From positions 941,960 through 1,005,959 of the forward strand of contig NZ_FOYY01000003.1 in NCBI RefSeq assembly GCF_900112445.1: a DNA stretch of 64,000 nt. Direction: 5' to 3'. Positions 33,741-43,603 of this stretch are shown piece after piece. The stretch is from Thiomicrospira sp. ALE5. Its GTDB lineage: Bacteria; Pseudomonadota; Gammaproteobacteria; Thiomicrospirales; Thiomicrospiraceae. The notes beneath the pieces were generated by a model. The model was given only the letters and a program-made list of their open reading frames with translations. It was not told the DNA's origin and searched no databases. The position numbers and the translations under genes were made by a program. Within the stretch, counting starts at the first letter, position 1; each line of letters opens with the position of its first letter.

Positions 33741-34073
33741 CTATTGCCCACCGACTTTAGAAAACACCTGCAAGACCACGACGCCACTTACAATTAAGGC
33801 TATACCCAGCACCGCCGCTAAATCTAGCGTTTGTTTAAACACGACCCACCCAATTAAGGTAATTAGTGCAATCCCCGCCCCTGCCCAAATCGCATAGGCG
33901 ACGCCCACCGGAATTTGCTTTAGGGTCAAGGATAATAAATAAAACGCTAAACCATAACCTACCAACACCACCAATGAAGGCCAAAGCTTAGTAAACCCAT
34001 CACTAAGCTTCAATGCGCTGGTGCCAATCACTTCGGCAATAATCGCCAAGCTCAATAGTATCCAAACATTCAT
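33741..34073 (-). CDS. SMR-family multidrug/cation transporter
   Basis: Protein of 110 residues with four transmembrane helices. The essential membrane Glu is at residue 14 ([13 protein letters not shown]), exactly as in EmrE, followed by the family [17 protein letters not shown] in helix 3. EmrE-type dimers exchange protons for toxic cations. No SMR-associated riboswitch was seen upstream. It stands alone on the minus strand beside the nlpE-like gene. Confidence 0.92.
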   Translation of the reverse strand: MNVWILLSLAIIAEVIGTSALKLSDGFTKLWPSLVVLVGYGLAFYLLSLTLKQIPVGVAYAIWAGAGIALITLIGWVVFKQTLDLAAVLGIALIVSGVVVLQVFSKVGGQ

Positions 34074-34089
34074 TCAACAACGTCCATTG

Positions 34090-34512
34090 CTACTTCTTAA
34101 TCAGTTTATACAAATCCGTTAACTTACCTTCGATAAGACGATTTTCTTGGTCAAGTAACCAAATCCGGTTCTCGCCTACAAAAAATCCAAGTTTTTCACC
34201 CGCCTGTGTGGTCAGCAAAATCCGCTGCCCATCTTCTGCCCAAAAAAACTGACCCTTATCTTTAATTACACTTTCTGAACGGCCAATATATTCTCGCACT
34301 AAGTTAAATGAATAATCATCGTACAAGCTCAATTGCCAGTGAATAGCTTCACAATCAGCACAAGGTAAATGACCAACATAACTACCCGCCCAGTCAACAG
34401 CTATCTGACTGGTGTGATGATCAACAGGCGAAATCAAATCAGTTTTGTAAGTACAGGCAGACACTAATGCCGCAACCAAAACACCCACAATCATGCCAAA
34501 TCGCTTCATCAT
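34090..34512 (-). CDS. NlpE-like copper-resistance/stress lipoprotein
   Basis: Protein of 140 residues. Signal peptide with lipobox VSAC, then the NlpE N-terminal beta-barrel mark SYVGHLPCADCEAIHWQLSL with the CxxC pair, and a C-terminal strand-rich part. In E. coli, NlpE activates Cpx signalling on surface contact or copper stress; this protein lacks the second OB-like domain, as in many short homologues. A GAGATAA region precedes the ATG pair; either of the first two Met codons could be used. Confidence 0.8.
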   Translation of the reverse strand: MMKRFGMIVGVLVAALVSACTYKTDLISPVDHHTSQIAVDWAGSYVGHLPCADCEAIHWQLSLYDDYSFNLVREYIGRSESVIKDKGQFFWAEDGQRILLTTQAGEKLGFFVGENRIWLLDQENRLIEGKLTDLYKLIKK

Positions 34513-34608
34513 TTATCTCTCTAGCCATTAATTCTTATTTAATTGTTTTTACAGCGAATTACATTGAATAAATTACTACATAATAAACAATTTAAACAGT
34601 GAACCCAC

Positions 34609-35418
34609 ATGAAGTCATTAAAGCTCGCTGCCATTACAGCGGTATTATTTAATATGGTACATATTTCTGGCTGTGCCCTGCTGCCATCCCAGCAAGTCAA
34701 TGTCGCTGACCGTAAAGTTGAGTTTATTTACCAAGATCAGCAAGCTGACCTGACCCTCATTTTTGAAAATGGCCTAACCTCTAAGTTATCAACCTGGCAA
34801 GGCGTGCTGCCGCTATTACCCGATGATGTGAATTACTTGGTTTATAATCGCGCCGATTATGGCCGCTCAGAATCTAGCGACCAGCCTCGAACTGGCGAAT
34901 TTATTGTCGCCGAACTTCGCTCGCTATTGGCGCAACAACAAATAGAGCCGCCCTACCTGCTCATCGGGCATTCGTTAGGAGGGCTGTATGCACAATATTT
35001 TGCACGTAGTTACCCTGAAGAATTAGCAGGCCTGCTACTTGTTGACTCAGTGCATCCTTCTCAAATGGAAGGGCGTGGTGCCTATAAAAACTGGCCTTGG
35101 TGGAGTCGACTGGGATTTCAATTATTTACTTCTAAAACTGAAAAAGCAGAATTGTTTAACCTGATGGCCACGGGTGAAGCTGTCCTTAATATGCCGAACC
35201 CTGAACAGATTCCAATGATTATTTTAGTTGCTGGCAAGGATTACAGTCGTGATCAAGCGGCCAGAGACCACGTTACTAACAAGCGAGAGGACCTCGCTAG
35301 ACTCTATCCTCAAGCCGATTGGCGCACAGTGCCTGCAGGCCATGCCATTCAGCGACAACGACCTGACATTGTAGCGGATGCAATTTCGGAACTGGTTAAC
35401 CTTTATCGCTCACCTTAA
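34609..35418 (+). CDS. Alpha/beta-hydrolase lipoprotein
   Basis: Protein of 269 residues. Probable lipobox ISGC at about residue 22. The fold shows an oxyanion stretch LIFENGLTSKLSTW, YNRADYGRSES, nucleophile elbow IGHSLGGLYAQYFA, and the catalytic His in VPAGHAIQRQRP; the Asp is probably in LVAGKDYSRDQ. The substrate is unknown. No operon partner. Confidence 0.88.
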   Translation: MKSLKLAAITAVLFNMVHISGCALLPSQQVNVADRKVEFIYQDQQADLTLIFENGLTSKLSTWQGVLPLLPDDVNYLVYNRADYGRSESSDQPRTGEFIVAELRSLLAQQQIEPPYLLIGHSLGGLYAQYFARSYPEELAGLLLVDSVHPSQMEGRGAYKNWPWWSRLGFQLFTSKTEKAELFNLMATGEAVLNMPNPEQIPMIILVAGKDYSRDQAARDHVTNKREDLARLYPQADWRTVPAGHAIQRQRPDIVADAISELVNLYRSP

Positions 35419-35530
35419 GCAGGTTGCTTTTAAAGTCCAACCCATTTAAATCAAGATTTTCTTAACCCATATTCCTTTTTAATTCGCGATTCTGCTAATA
35501 TTAAAACACTATTTAATGGAGCAGAATGGT

Positions 35531-38104
35531 ATGAAATGGCTTGGTTGGATTGTTAAGATTACCCTTGGTTTAGCACTGGTGTTAGTGATTGGTATCACGG
35601 TGCTACTCCTCACCTTTGATGCCAATAAATATCGTGATCAAATCAGCCAAGTGGTGTTGGATCAAACCGGTCGTGAACTCAGTTTGGATGACATCAGCCT
35701 AACCCTTTATCCAACCATCGGCTTAGCTATTACCAACGCGCAGCTTAGTAATGCAACCGGTTTTGACGAGCCCACCATGGTCAAAATAGCGCAAATGCGA
35801 ATCGGTGTCGCCCTTATGCCACTGTTGCGCCAAGAGTTGGCCGTTGATACCTTAGAACTCAACGGACTCGCTGTTTATTTAGCGCGCAACGCCGATGGCA
35901 CTACCAACTGGCAAGACTTACTCCCCGAACCAGAAGCGAGTCAGCCAGCCGAACACACAGAAGCCATCAAAGAGACTGCGCCGACAGACACTGACGCCTT
36001 AATAGCGCAACTACAAAACCTTGCGATTGATGGCATTCGCATTCAAAACGCATCCTTTATTTGGGATGATCAGGCGAGCCAACAACGCATTGAATTTGAC
36101 GACCTGAATATCACCGCTACTGCGATTAAATTAAATCAGTTTTTTAATCTTAACCTTGCCGGCAACCTCGCCGTACAAGATCCGCAACTTAACCTAAATT
36201 GGCAGTTAGCTATTGATGCCAAAATAGATAACCAACTAAGTTTAAGCCTTAAAGACCTGACGTTACAATTAGATCTTAATAGTCGTGAATTGCCCGTCAC
36301 GCAAAGCAGAGTAAATCTGGCACTCCCTACTATTGATCTCGATCTTGAACAACAGATGTTCAATATCAATGACCTAAGCCTAAATATGGCAGCGCAGTTT
36401 AACGATAACCTGCCTATTGCCTCAGTGACCGGACAAAGTGATATTCAGGCCGTGACATTGCATCTAACCGAGCAACAACTGATGCTGCCCGAGTTTGCCT
36501 TAACGCTGAATGCGAATGGGCCAACGCAATCCAGTGATGAAAAACTACTTAACAGCCTGGATCTGAACCTGAACTTTGCCGGCTTGGATGCAAAGCTCGA
36601 TACCTTGGCTGTGGCATTACCGAGTATTCTGTTGAACGGTACGCTTGATTCGCCACTATTGCCGGTCGGAAAAACCAATTTTGACCTACGCACCGAGTTG
36701 CAGGCCAATCTAAGTGAGCAAACCTTGACTGTTGATAGCTTGCAACTGGCACTATTAGATTTAGTCTTGAATTCTCGCGTTGCGATTACGCAACTCCAAA
36801 CTACGCCAACAATTACTAGCGAATTAGCCATTGATAGCTTTAACCTGCGCAAGCTATTAAACCAGTTACAAGTCGAATTGCCTGAAATGGCAAAGGCTAA
36901 TACCCTTGAAAAGTTAGCGCTCAGTTTTAATAGCCACGTCACCCTAGGTGAAGCTGCACCTAACATTGCTATTAACAACCTCAAACTTGAACTAGATAAT
37001 AGCCAGCTGACTGGGCAAGCGCAAGTACAGCCAGGCGACAGCCTATTAGCACGCTGGAATTTAGCGTTAAATCAAATCAACTTAAATGATTATTTGCCGC
37101 CTAAACCAGATGCAGTGACAGAAACGGAGCCAAAACCTGACGACCAGCCTGAATTTGTATTAGAACTCCCCGATGAGCTACTGCGCAGCTTAGACTTAGA
37201 TGGTGAGATCCGCGTGGGACAATTGACGTTTGATCAATTAAATATGACCAATATCCTTGTTGATGTTAAAGCCAAGGAAGGCGTGCTTGATTTATCGCAG
37301 TTACGCGCTGATTTGTTTAACACCCAAGCTGTGGCGAGCGCGCAACTTGATGTCCGCGACGATCAACCGAAAATGGCGGTTAAATTAGACAGTCGCAATA
37401 TTCCCATTGGTGAGGTCATTAGCAGTTTTGTCGACTTTGATCGGCTATCCGGAACAGGCCTGGTACAAGCTGACTTAACTACAGCCGGTGATCGTATCAG
37501 TCAATGGCAAGAAAATCTTAACGGCCACGTCACCCTAAACCTTCGTGACGGTGCGGTTAAAGGATTTAACCTCGCTAAATCAGTACGTGATGCGCAAGCC
37601 CTATTCCGCGGACAGCGTGCGCAAGCAGACGAGGGTCCATTACAAACTGACTTTAGCGCCTTAGATTTACGTGCCACCATCAAGCAAGGTGTGGTGACAA
37701 CAGAGCGTCTAAGCGCCGAAGCACCGTTTATGCGTATCCGAGGCGAAGGAACCGTCAATTTACCTAAACAAGAGCTGGATTATCTTGTACGCACCAGCAT
37801 TGTCGCGTCAGCCGTGGGACAAGATGGTGCCGATTTAAGTAATCTTGTTGGCTTAACCATCCCAGTTAAATTAACTGGCTCGCTACTGAGTCCGCGTGTG
37901 TCGCTGGATTTGGCTTCTTTACTAGAAAGTCGCGCGCGTCAAGAGGTTGAGCAGCGCTTACGTCAGGAACAAGAGCGTATTCAACAACAAATCGAAAAAC
38001 AGGTTGAAGAACAAAAAGAAAAGATTGGCGAACAAATCCAGCAGCAGCTTGAAGAACGAGGCGGTGAAATGCTAGACAATTTACGCCGTCGTTTGCCTTT
38101 TTAA
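35531..38104 (+). CDS. AsmA-family protein
   Basis: Protein of about 857 residues. A single N-terminal membrane anchor (WIVKITLGLALVLVIGITVL) is followed by FDANKYRDQISQVVLDQTGR, the AsmA signature, then a very long beta-rich periplasmic body, and the C-terminal AsmA_2 part (RDGAVKGFNLAKSVRDAQAL, TDFSALDLRATIKQGVV). It closes with a Gln/Glu coiled tail (RLRQEQERIQQQIEKQ). AsmA/TamB-like proteins move phospholipids to the outer membrane (family knowledge). The ATG at 35531 with GGAG at spacing 9 is preferred over the one at 35516. Confidence 0.92.
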   Translation: MKWLGWIVKITLGLALVLVIGITVLLLTFDANKYRDQISQVVLDQTGRELSLDDISLTLYPTIGLAITNAQLSNATGFDEPTMVKIAQMRIGVALMPLLRQELAVDTLELNGLAVYLARNADGTTNWQDLLPEPEASQPAEHTEAIKETAPTDTDALIAQLQNLAIDGIRIQNASFIWDDQASQQRIEFDDLNITATAIKLNQFFNLNLAGNLAVQDPQLNLNWQLAIDAKIDNQLSLSLKDLTLQLDLNSRELPVTQSRVNLALPTIDLDLEQQMFNINDLSLNMAAQFNDNLPIASVTGQSDIQAVTLHLTEQQLMLPEFALTLNANGPTQSSDEKLLNSLDLNLNFAGLDAKLDTLAVALPSILLNGTLDSPLLPVGKTNFDLRTELQANLSEQTLTVDSLQLALLDLVLNSRVAITQLQTTPTITSELAIDSFNLRKLLNQLQVELPEMAKANTLEKLALSFNSHVTLGEAAPNIAINNLKLELDNSQLTGQAQVQPGDSLLARWNLALNQINLNDYLPPKPDAVTETEPKPDDQPEFVLELPDELLRSLDLDGEIRVGQLTFDQLNMTNILVDVKAKEGVLDLSQLRADLFNTQAVASAQLDVRDDQPKMAVKLDSRNIPIGEVISSFVDFDRLSGTGLVQADLTTAGDRISQWQENLNGHVTLNLRDGAVKGFNLAKSVRDAQALFRGQRAQADEGPLQTDFSALDLRATIKQGVVTTERLSAEAPFMRIRGEGTVNLPKQELDYLVRTSIVASAVGQDGADLSNLVGLTIPVKLTGSLLSPRVSLDLASLLESRARQEVEQRLRQEQERIQQQIEKQVEEQKEKIGEQIQQQLEERGGEMLDNLRRRLPF

Positions 38105-38165
38105 CAAGATGTAAATTTTTACTGAAAAAACGCTAAGTTGTTGATTTTACGTTGCTGAGGGCATA

Positions 38166-38192
38166 AAAAAAGCCCGTATGAGACGGGCTTTT
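38166..38192. terminator. Bidirectional terminator between asmA and tRNA-Met
   Basis: AAAAAAAGCCCGT, loop ATGAG, ACGGGCTTTT. A/T tracts on both sides allow termination of asmA and of the convergent tRNA-Met transcript. Confidence 0.85.
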
Positions 38193-38200
38193 CTTGAAAA

Positions 38201-38277
38201 TGGTGGCTACACCGGGATTCGAACCTGGGACCCCATCATTATGAGTGATGTGCTCTAACCAACTGAGCTATGTAGCC
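38201..38277 (-). tRNA. tRNA-Met (CAT), elongator
   Basis: 77-base cloverleaf on the minus strand, from GGCTACATAGCTCAG to an encoded CCA end. The anticodon loop is CTCATAA. TTCGAATC and the pairing acceptor GGCTACA/TGTAGCC are clear. The sequence is close to the E. coli elongator tRNA-Met, with a normal Watson-Crick first pair (G1-C72) rather than the initiator mismatch. Confidence 0.96.
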
Positions 38278-38324
38278 AAAGATGGGCGTATTATAAGGAA
38301 GTTTGCGCGATTGTCAAAACTTTC

Positions 38325-39416
38325 TTACACATTAAACCTAAAGTGCATGACATCACCATCTTGCACGATATATTCCTTGCCTTCCAAACGCAGCTTACCG
38401 GCTTCTTTAGCGCCCTGCTCGCCATTATATTTTACGTAATCATCGTAGGCCGTCACTTCTGCACGGATAAAGCCTTTTTCAAAATCAGTATGAATAACCC
38501 CCGCAGCCTGAGGCGCTGTCGCACCGACTTTAACCGTCCAGGCGCGCACTTCTTTTACACCTGCCGTAAAGTAGGTTTGCAAGCCAAGCAAACTATAACC
38601 TGCACGAATGACTCGATTTAGACCGGGTTCTTCTAAACCCATACCCTGTAAAAAATCCAGCTTATCTTCGTCATCTAGCTCTGCGATTTCAGACTCAATC
38701 GCCGCGCACACCGGCACCACGGCTGCACCTTGCTCTAATGCAAATGTCGTCAATGCATCTAGGTAAGGATTGTTTTCAAACCCATCTTCATTGACGTTAG
38801 CGATATACATCATCGGCTTAATGGTCAACAAATGCAGATCATACAGTTCCGCTTGTTCTTCAGGGGACAAATCAAGGTTGCGTACCAAGGTACCTTCTGC
38901 AATGCCGGCAGCAACCTTTTCCAATACCACTAGGCGTGCCTTCGCTTCTTTGCTGCCGGTTTTAGCCACTCGCTGCACTTTTTGAATCGCTTTATCAATC
39001 GACTCCATATCAGCCAAAACCAATTCGGTATTAATAATATCGATATCAGTTAATGGATCCACCTTACCGGCCACATGTACAATATCGTCGTTTTCAAAAC
39101 AACGCACCACTTGCGCAATCGCATCCGTTTCGCGAATATTAGCTAAAAACTTATTACCTAACCCTTCGCCCTTCGATGCGCCCGCTACCAGGCCTGCTAT
39201 ATCCACAAACTCCATGGTTGCAGCTAATACACGCTCAGGCTTGACCATCTCCGCTAACTTATCTTGGCGTGGATCAGGCACAGGCACAATGCCCACATTC
39301 GGCTCTATCGTACAAAATGGATAGTTAGCGGCATCTATGCCAGCATTGGTGAGCGCATTAAATAAGGTTGATTTTCCAACATTAGGCAAACCGACAATGC
39401 CGCACTTAATTCCCAT
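38325..39416 (-). CDS. ychF: Obg-like GTPase/ATPase YchF
   Basis: Ribosome-associated P-loop ATPase of 363 residues. It has [18 protein letters not shown] at the N-terminus, [16 protein letters not shown], a coiled-coil insert after about residue 130, and a TGS domain at the end (ending [15 protein letters not shown]). In most gammaproteobacteria it follows pth, as here, with 29 bases between. It is implicated in translation and oxidative-stress response. Confidence 0.96.
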   Translation of the reverse strand: MGIKCGIVGLPNVGKSTLFNALTNAGIDAANYPFCTIEPNVGIVPVPDPRQDKLAEMVKPERVLAATMEFVDIAGLVAGASKGEGLGNKFLANIRETDAIAQVVRCFENDDIVHVAGKVDPLTDIDIINTELVLADMESIDKAIQKVQRVAKTGSKEAKARLVVLEKVAAGIAEGTLVRNLDLSPEEQAELYDLHLLTIKPMMYIANVNEDGFENNPYLDALTTFALEQGAAVVPVCAAIESEIAELDDEDKLDFLQGMGLEEPGLNRVIRAGYSLLGLQTYFTAGVKEVRAWTVKVGATAPQAAGVIHTDFEKGFIRAEVTAYDDYVKYNGEQGAKEAGKLRLEGKEYIVQDGDVMHFRFNV

Positions 39417-39445
39417 GGTAAATGTCCTTGTAGTCTGAAATGATA

Positions 39446-40033
39446 TTAACTGGCAGCAGGCCTGGTGTGGAGCTGATTCATCGCTTTAGCAAAATCGCCT
39501 TGCACGACATCAGTCATCACCCGCGTGGCATCATAAATCGCATCCTCAATCGCTTGGCGGTCAGGTTTTGATGGTGCTTTAAGCACATAATTGACGACTT
39601 GCTTGCGATCACCTGGATGATCAATACCCAAGCGTAAACGATGAAAATGGGCACCGCCCAGTGCTGCGATTGAATCTCTTAAACCATTATGCCCGCCATG
39701 GCCTCCGCCTGTTTTGAGTTTGGCCACCCCTACCGGTAGATCGAGCTCATCATGCGCAATTAAAATACTTTCGACGGGAATGCGATAAAAGTTGGCTAGC
39801 GCTTGAATTGACTGGCCTGAACGATTCATAAACGTGGCTGGCTTCAATAACCATACTGGATGATTATTAACCACGACTTTGGCCACGAGACCTAAAAATT
39901 TGGTTTCTGGACGAAACACCTCGCCAGCGTGGCGTGCCATTTCCTCCACAAACCAAAAACCAGCGTTATGTCGTGTCTGTTCATATTGCTCGCCTGGGTT
40001 ACCCAAGCCGACAATCAGTTGTACAGAGGACAT
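39446..40033 (-). CDS. pth: Peptidyl-tRNA hydrolase
   Basis: Frees stalled peptidyl-tRNAs. The 195-residue protein has [19 protein letters not shown] with the catalytic His, [11 protein letters not shown], the [15 protein letters not shown] stretch (catalytic Asp) and [13 protein letters not shown]. It lies between rplY and ychF, in the common order. Two CAGGCCTG octamers fall in or near this block (39189 in ychF, 39457 in pth). Confidence 0.97.
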   Translation of the reverse strand: MSSVQLIVGLGNPGEQYEQTRHNAGFWFVEEMARHAGEVFRPETKFLGLVAKVVVNNHPVWLLKPATFMNRSGQSIQALANFYRIPVESILIAHDELDLPVGVAKLKTGGGHGGHNGLRDSIAALGGAHFHRLRLGIDHPGDRKQVVNYVLKAPSKPDRQAIEDAIYDATRVMTDVVQGDFAKAMNQLHTRPAAS

Positions 40034-40078
40034 AAGCGCTGGTTCCTAGTCAACCTGACCCTACTGGGCCAAGTTTAA

Positions 40079-40660
40079 TTAACGTCTAACTTTACCAATA
40101 CCTACAACGGCTTGGTCATAGTCGGCACTACCGTGTAATAGTGCAACCACTTCAACGCCTTCAGGCAATTGAAGATCTGATAAACGCATGCTTTCACCTG
40201 ACTCCATTTTTGAAACATCAATTTCAATGGCAGTCGGAAGGTTTTTAGCTGAACAACGTACTTCTACTGTTTTCTGGAAGTAGGTCATTAGGCCACCCAA
40301 TTTAACGCCAGGCGCTTTTGACGCACCGGTGAACTTAATGGGAACACGCTTAACAACACGACCGTTATCGGTTACACGTTGTAAATCGATGTGCATCACA
40401 TCAGCACGCGCTGGGTGACGTTGCATGTCTTTAATCACAACACTTTCTTGGCCTGCACCTTCAACATCAACAGTTAAAACCGTGTTGTAAATATCGTTGT
40501 TCGTTAATGCTTTTTTAACAAAGTTTGCATCCAAGGTGACCGATACGGCGTCTTTTTCGCCGCCATAAATGATCCCTGGGATTTGGCCCGTATGACGAAG
40601 GCGGCGGCTCGCACCTTTCCCCTCAGTCGAACGAACTTTAGCTGTCCATAATGCGCTCAT
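40079..40660 (-). CDS. rplY: 50S ribosomal protein bL25, long (CTC) form
   Basis: 5S rRNA-binding ribosomal protein. The first 95 residues are the L25 domain (KVRSTEGKGASRRLRHTGQI, then PGIIYGGEK). The rest is the extra beta domain of the CTC/TL5 type (VPIKFTGASKAPGVKLGG). Length of 193 is normal for this form. Encoded between prs and pth. Confidence 0.96.
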   Translation of the reverse strand: MSALWTAKVRSTEGKGASRRLRHTGQIPGIIYGGEKDAVSVTLDANFVKKALTNNDIYNTVLTVDVEGAGQESVVIKDMQRHPARADVMHIDLQRVTDNGRVVKRVPIKFTGASKAPGVKLGGLMTYFQKTVEVRCSAKNLPTAIEIDVSKMESGESMRLSDLQLPEGVEVVALLHGSADYDQAVVGIGKVRR

Positions 40661-40817
40661 AGCGTTACTCCATCAATGAGGTTGCCCTCGTTACAAAAAC
40701 TTTCACCCGCGACCAGGCAAAAATAAAGGCCGTATTATACTGATTTATGACTTAATAGCCAACAATTAACCAATAATTTTCAAGCACTTGCTAATATAGC
40801 CTGCCAGAAACAACAAA

Positions 40818-40833
40818 CCCCGACTAATCGGGG
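40818..40833 (-). terminator. Terminator after prs
   Basis: On the minus strand CCCCGA-TTAG-TCGGGG followed by a T-rich run (TTTGTTGTTT). It suggests that prs is at least partly uncoupled from rplY. Confidence 0.75.
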
Positions 40834-40869
40834 CTGGTTACTTATCAATAATAACTTATAACGGCTGGC

Positions 40870-41835
40870 TTACATCGCTGGCATTAGCGCAGTAACCGAT
40901 TCTTCATTATTTACGCGACGAATCGTTTCGCCCAGAATATTAGCAACCGAAACTTGGCGAATTTTTTCGCACTCCATCGCATCAAGTGTTTGCGGAATGG
41001 TATCCGTTACCACCAATTCTTTTAACACCGATTTACGAATGTTTCCGACTGCAGGACCAGACAATACGGCATGCGTAGCATAGGCTGTCACACTTTTAGC
41101 GCCATTTTCCATCAAAGCTGCTGCCGCTTTACACAAGGTGCCCGCAGTATCGACCATATCATCTACAATAATACAATCTCGACCCTTGATATCACCAATA
41201 ACATGCATAACCTGCGATACGTTGGCTTTTGGTCGGCGCTTATCAATGATGGCTAACTCAACATCTAATGCTTTGGCAACAGCACGGGCACGCACTACGC
41301 CCCCAACATCGGGGGACACCACCGTAATATTGGACACATTTGAGCCGGACTGAGCCAGCATATCTTCAACCAATACCGGCGAAGCATAGATATTATCAAC
41401 TGGGATGTCGAAGAAACCTTGAATTTGATCAGAGTGCAGGTCAATGGTAATCATGCGATCCGCGCCAGCGACTGTAATCATGTCAGCCGCTAGACGTGCT
41501 GTAATCGGTACACGCGCTGAATGAGGACGACGATCTTGACGCGCAAACCCATAATAAGGGACCACTGCGGTGATACGTTTCGCTGAGGCACGTTTAAGTG
41601 CATCAATCATAACCAGCATTTCCATTAAATTAACGGCCGGTTCTGGCGTACAAGTAGGTTGCAAAACATAGACATCCTTACCACGAACAGATTCTGTAAT
41701 CTGCACCATGATTTCGCCATCACTAAAACGGCCAACGTTTGCTTGTCCTAAGGGTTGATCTAAGTAGAGGGAGATTCTCTCGGCAAGAGTGACATTTGCA
41801 TTACCGGCAAATATCATGACGCTTTTGTTAGCCAT
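40870..41835 (-). CDS. prs: Ribose-phosphate pyrophosphokinase
   Basis: Makes PRPP for nucleotide, histidine and tryptophan synthesis. The 321-residue protein has [25 protein letters not shown], the catalytic flexible loop [30 protein letters not shown] and the PRPP-binding [18 protein letters not shown] tRNA-Gln lies directly upstream on the same strand, which is the usual gammaproteobacterial arrangement. Confidence 0.97.
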   Translation of the reverse strand: MANKSVMIFAGNANVTLAERISLYLDQPLGQANVGRFSDGEIMVQITESVRGKDVYVLQPTCTPEPAVNLMEMLVMIDALKRASAKRITAVVPYYGFARQDRRPHSARVPITARLAADMITVAGADRMITIDLHSDQIQGFFDIPVDNIYASPVLVEDMLAQSGSNVSNITVVSPDVGGVVRARAVAKALDVELAIIDKRRPKANVSQVMHVIGDIKGRDCIIVDDMVDTAGTLCKAAAALMENGAKSVTAYATHAVLSGPAVGNIRKSVLKELVVTDTIPQTLDAMECEKIRQVSVANILGETIRRVNNEESVTALMPAM

Positions 41836-41884
41836 ATAATGGCAGCTCCTGTGGAGGAATAGAATTCTTTATGCGGATGAGAGA

Positions 41885-41959
41885 TGGCTGGGCTGGAAGG
41901 ATTCGAACCTTCGCATGACGGGATCAAAACCCGCTGCCTTACCGCTTGGCTACAGCCCA
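41885..41959 (-). tRNA. tRNA-Gln (TTG)
   Basis: 75-base cloverleaf on the minus strand, TGGGCTGTAGCCAAGCGG at the 5' end, an anticodon loop TTTTGAT (anticodon TTG), GGTTCGAATCC and an encoded CCA end. It is followed by prs after 49 bases. Confidence 0.96.
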
Positions 41960-42125
41960 ATATCTCAGTCCGAAGACAGGTGCGTATTATGCCAAGATCT
42001 AAAAAAACTGCAAGTGTATTTTAAAAAAAACTGTAAAAATTTTATCCTCAAGTCGAGACCATTACCTTGTGACTAAACCTATACTGCATTGGCTTTAAGC
42101 TTAGGTCGCTCGCTAGTTGGCTTCA

Positions 42126-42554
42126 TTACAAGTTGCGAATTTTATAGAGCAATTCTAACCAACGCATTTTTAAGCTTGGCTTATATTCAATTGGATGCTT
42201 AAACTCTAGCACCACCGGCTGTGTTGTGGGGTTAAATAAATCATGCTGCGGCCAGTACATAATATCTTCATATTCAAACCCTGTATCCATAGCAACCAAT
42301 TGCCATGGCAAATCCTGATCACGAGCTGGCGTATGTGCGCCTGTACTATCAAATACCACTGGCCATTTGGCGGTAACGATGACCTCTTTTGTTTTACCCG
42401 ACTCCATCCAAATGCGAACCACTTCTTCAACCTCAAGCAAAGTGCCATAGGGCAGAAATAAATATTGCGCATCAAGATTCGTAACCGAGTAATCTGTTAA
42501 AGGCGGACCCGGTGGAAATTGAAAATTACAAAAGCCTTTTCCGCAACAACTCAT
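42126..42554 (-). CDS. Hypothetical protein, Cys-rich N-terminus
   Basis: Protein of 142 residues that I do not recognise. It starts MSCCGKGFCNFQFPPGPPLT, with three Cys residues that could bind metal, and continues with aromatic, beta-rich sequence (DAQYLFLPYGTLLEVEEVV, FEYEDIMYWPQHDLFNP). No signal peptide or membrane segment. It is divergent from the lone flagellin gene and separated from tRNA-Gln by about 165 bases without features. Confidence 0.65.
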   Translation of the reverse strand: MSCCGKGFCNFQFPPGPPLTDYSVTNLDAQYLFLPYGTLLEVEEVVRIWMESGKTKEVIVTAKWPVVFDSTGAHTPARDQDLPWQLVAMDTGFEYEDIMYWPQHDLFNPTTQPVVLEFKHPIEYKPSLKMRWLELLYKIRNL

Positions 42555-42629
42555 TAGATATCCTTTGCAATATAAACACCATGTCGTATTATAGAATTAA
42601 GTTGTCATAGTCTTGGGAGATTTTCAGTT

Positions 42630-43412
42630 ATGAGTACAGACGCTATTAGCAACAGTCGAGCTAATTTTTCTAATTTAAGTTCAACTACAGCAAGCATGAC
42701 TTCAGGCTCTCAAATTAATCGTGCCGCCGACAACCCAAGCGGCTTAGCCGTTGCAAATGGTTTAACCACCGACATCAACAGTCAATCAACTGGTTTGCGC
42801 AACGCCGCTGACGGCATCTCTATCCTGCAAACAGCCAATGGCGCAACCCAGGGCATCACAGTTAATTTACAACGGATGTACGAGCTATCGATCCAGTCTA
42901 TGAATGGCACGCTCAATGATTCGCAACGCAATCTACTCGACAGTGAATTTCAACAGGGATTACAAGAAATAAACCGCATAATTGAAACGACACAGTTTAA
43001 TGGCGTATCTTTATTCAACGGTGAAAATCCAGACATCAATCTAGCACTAGGTGATAGCTCAAGCACCTTAACTATGCCCACCCTTAACAACGATCTATTA
43101 AGCTTAAATGGTTTAAGTATTAGCAACCTTGCTAGCGCCTCAGCATCTGTCGATTCCCTGAAAACAGCCATCGAAACCATGAGCAGCACCCAAGCTGAGT
43201 TTGGCGCACAGCAAAATGGTCTATTGTCGGCTATATCCAATATGGCCACTGGCCAAACAAATGACATAGCCAGCCGTAGCCAGATTTTAGATACCGATTT
43301 TGCGCGCGCTTCTGTTAGCAAAGCGCGCGAAGACATCTTAAATCAAGCGGGTATTATGATGCTGGCTCAAGGCAACCAAGACAAAGCAAATATCCTACAG
43401 CTTATTAGATAA
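42630..43412 (+). CDS. Short flagellin-like protein
   Basis: Protein of 260 residues with both flagellin ends: N-terminal STTASMTSGSQINRAADNPS, then GLAVANGLTTDINSQ, and C-terminal SRSQILDTDFARASVSKARE followed by ILNQAGIMMLAQGNQ. The exposed middle is very short, and the first 20 residues are shorter than the classical MAQVINTN type start. There is a GGGAG ribosome site. No flagellar gene or filament cap is nearby, and I see no clear sigma-28 promoter. It could be a minor filament subunit or an unusual flagellin homologue. Confidence 0.85.
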   Translation: MSTDAISNSRANFSNLSSTTASMTSGSQINRAADNPSGLAVANGLTTDINSQSTGLRNAADGISILQTANGATQGITVNLQRMYELSIQSMNGTLNDSQRNLLDSEFQQGLQEINRIIETTQFNGVSLFNGENPDINLALGDSSSTLTMPTLNNDLLSLNGLSISNLASASASVDSLKTAIETMSSTQAEFGAQQNGLLSAISNMATGQTNDIASRSQILDTDFARASVSKAREDILNQAGIMMLAQGNQDKANILQLIR

Positions 43413-43603
43413 ATGCGCTTATAAGATCAACCCTGTTTCTATAGGACTCTGTCCAAACTGATCGCTGTTAGACCATTGGTTGTGCCCTGGTCAATCCACC
43501 CAAGTAATCGCCTGCGTTTTCAAATCCGCATAATCCTTCGCACCTATTTATAAACGCTTGTTATAATTAACGCTATTTTTATCAAGACACATACAAGCAG
43601 ATC
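43413..43603. promoter_or_regulatory. valS upstream region
   Basis: 190 bases without a gene. A perfect TATAAT at 43562-43567 lies about 35 bases before valS, but the -35 region (TTCGCA at spacing 19) is poor. Confidence 0.4.

Noticed and set aside
43413-43603. T-box leader for valS
   Set aside because: No specifier hairpin or T-box core; such leaders are rare in gammaproteobacteria.
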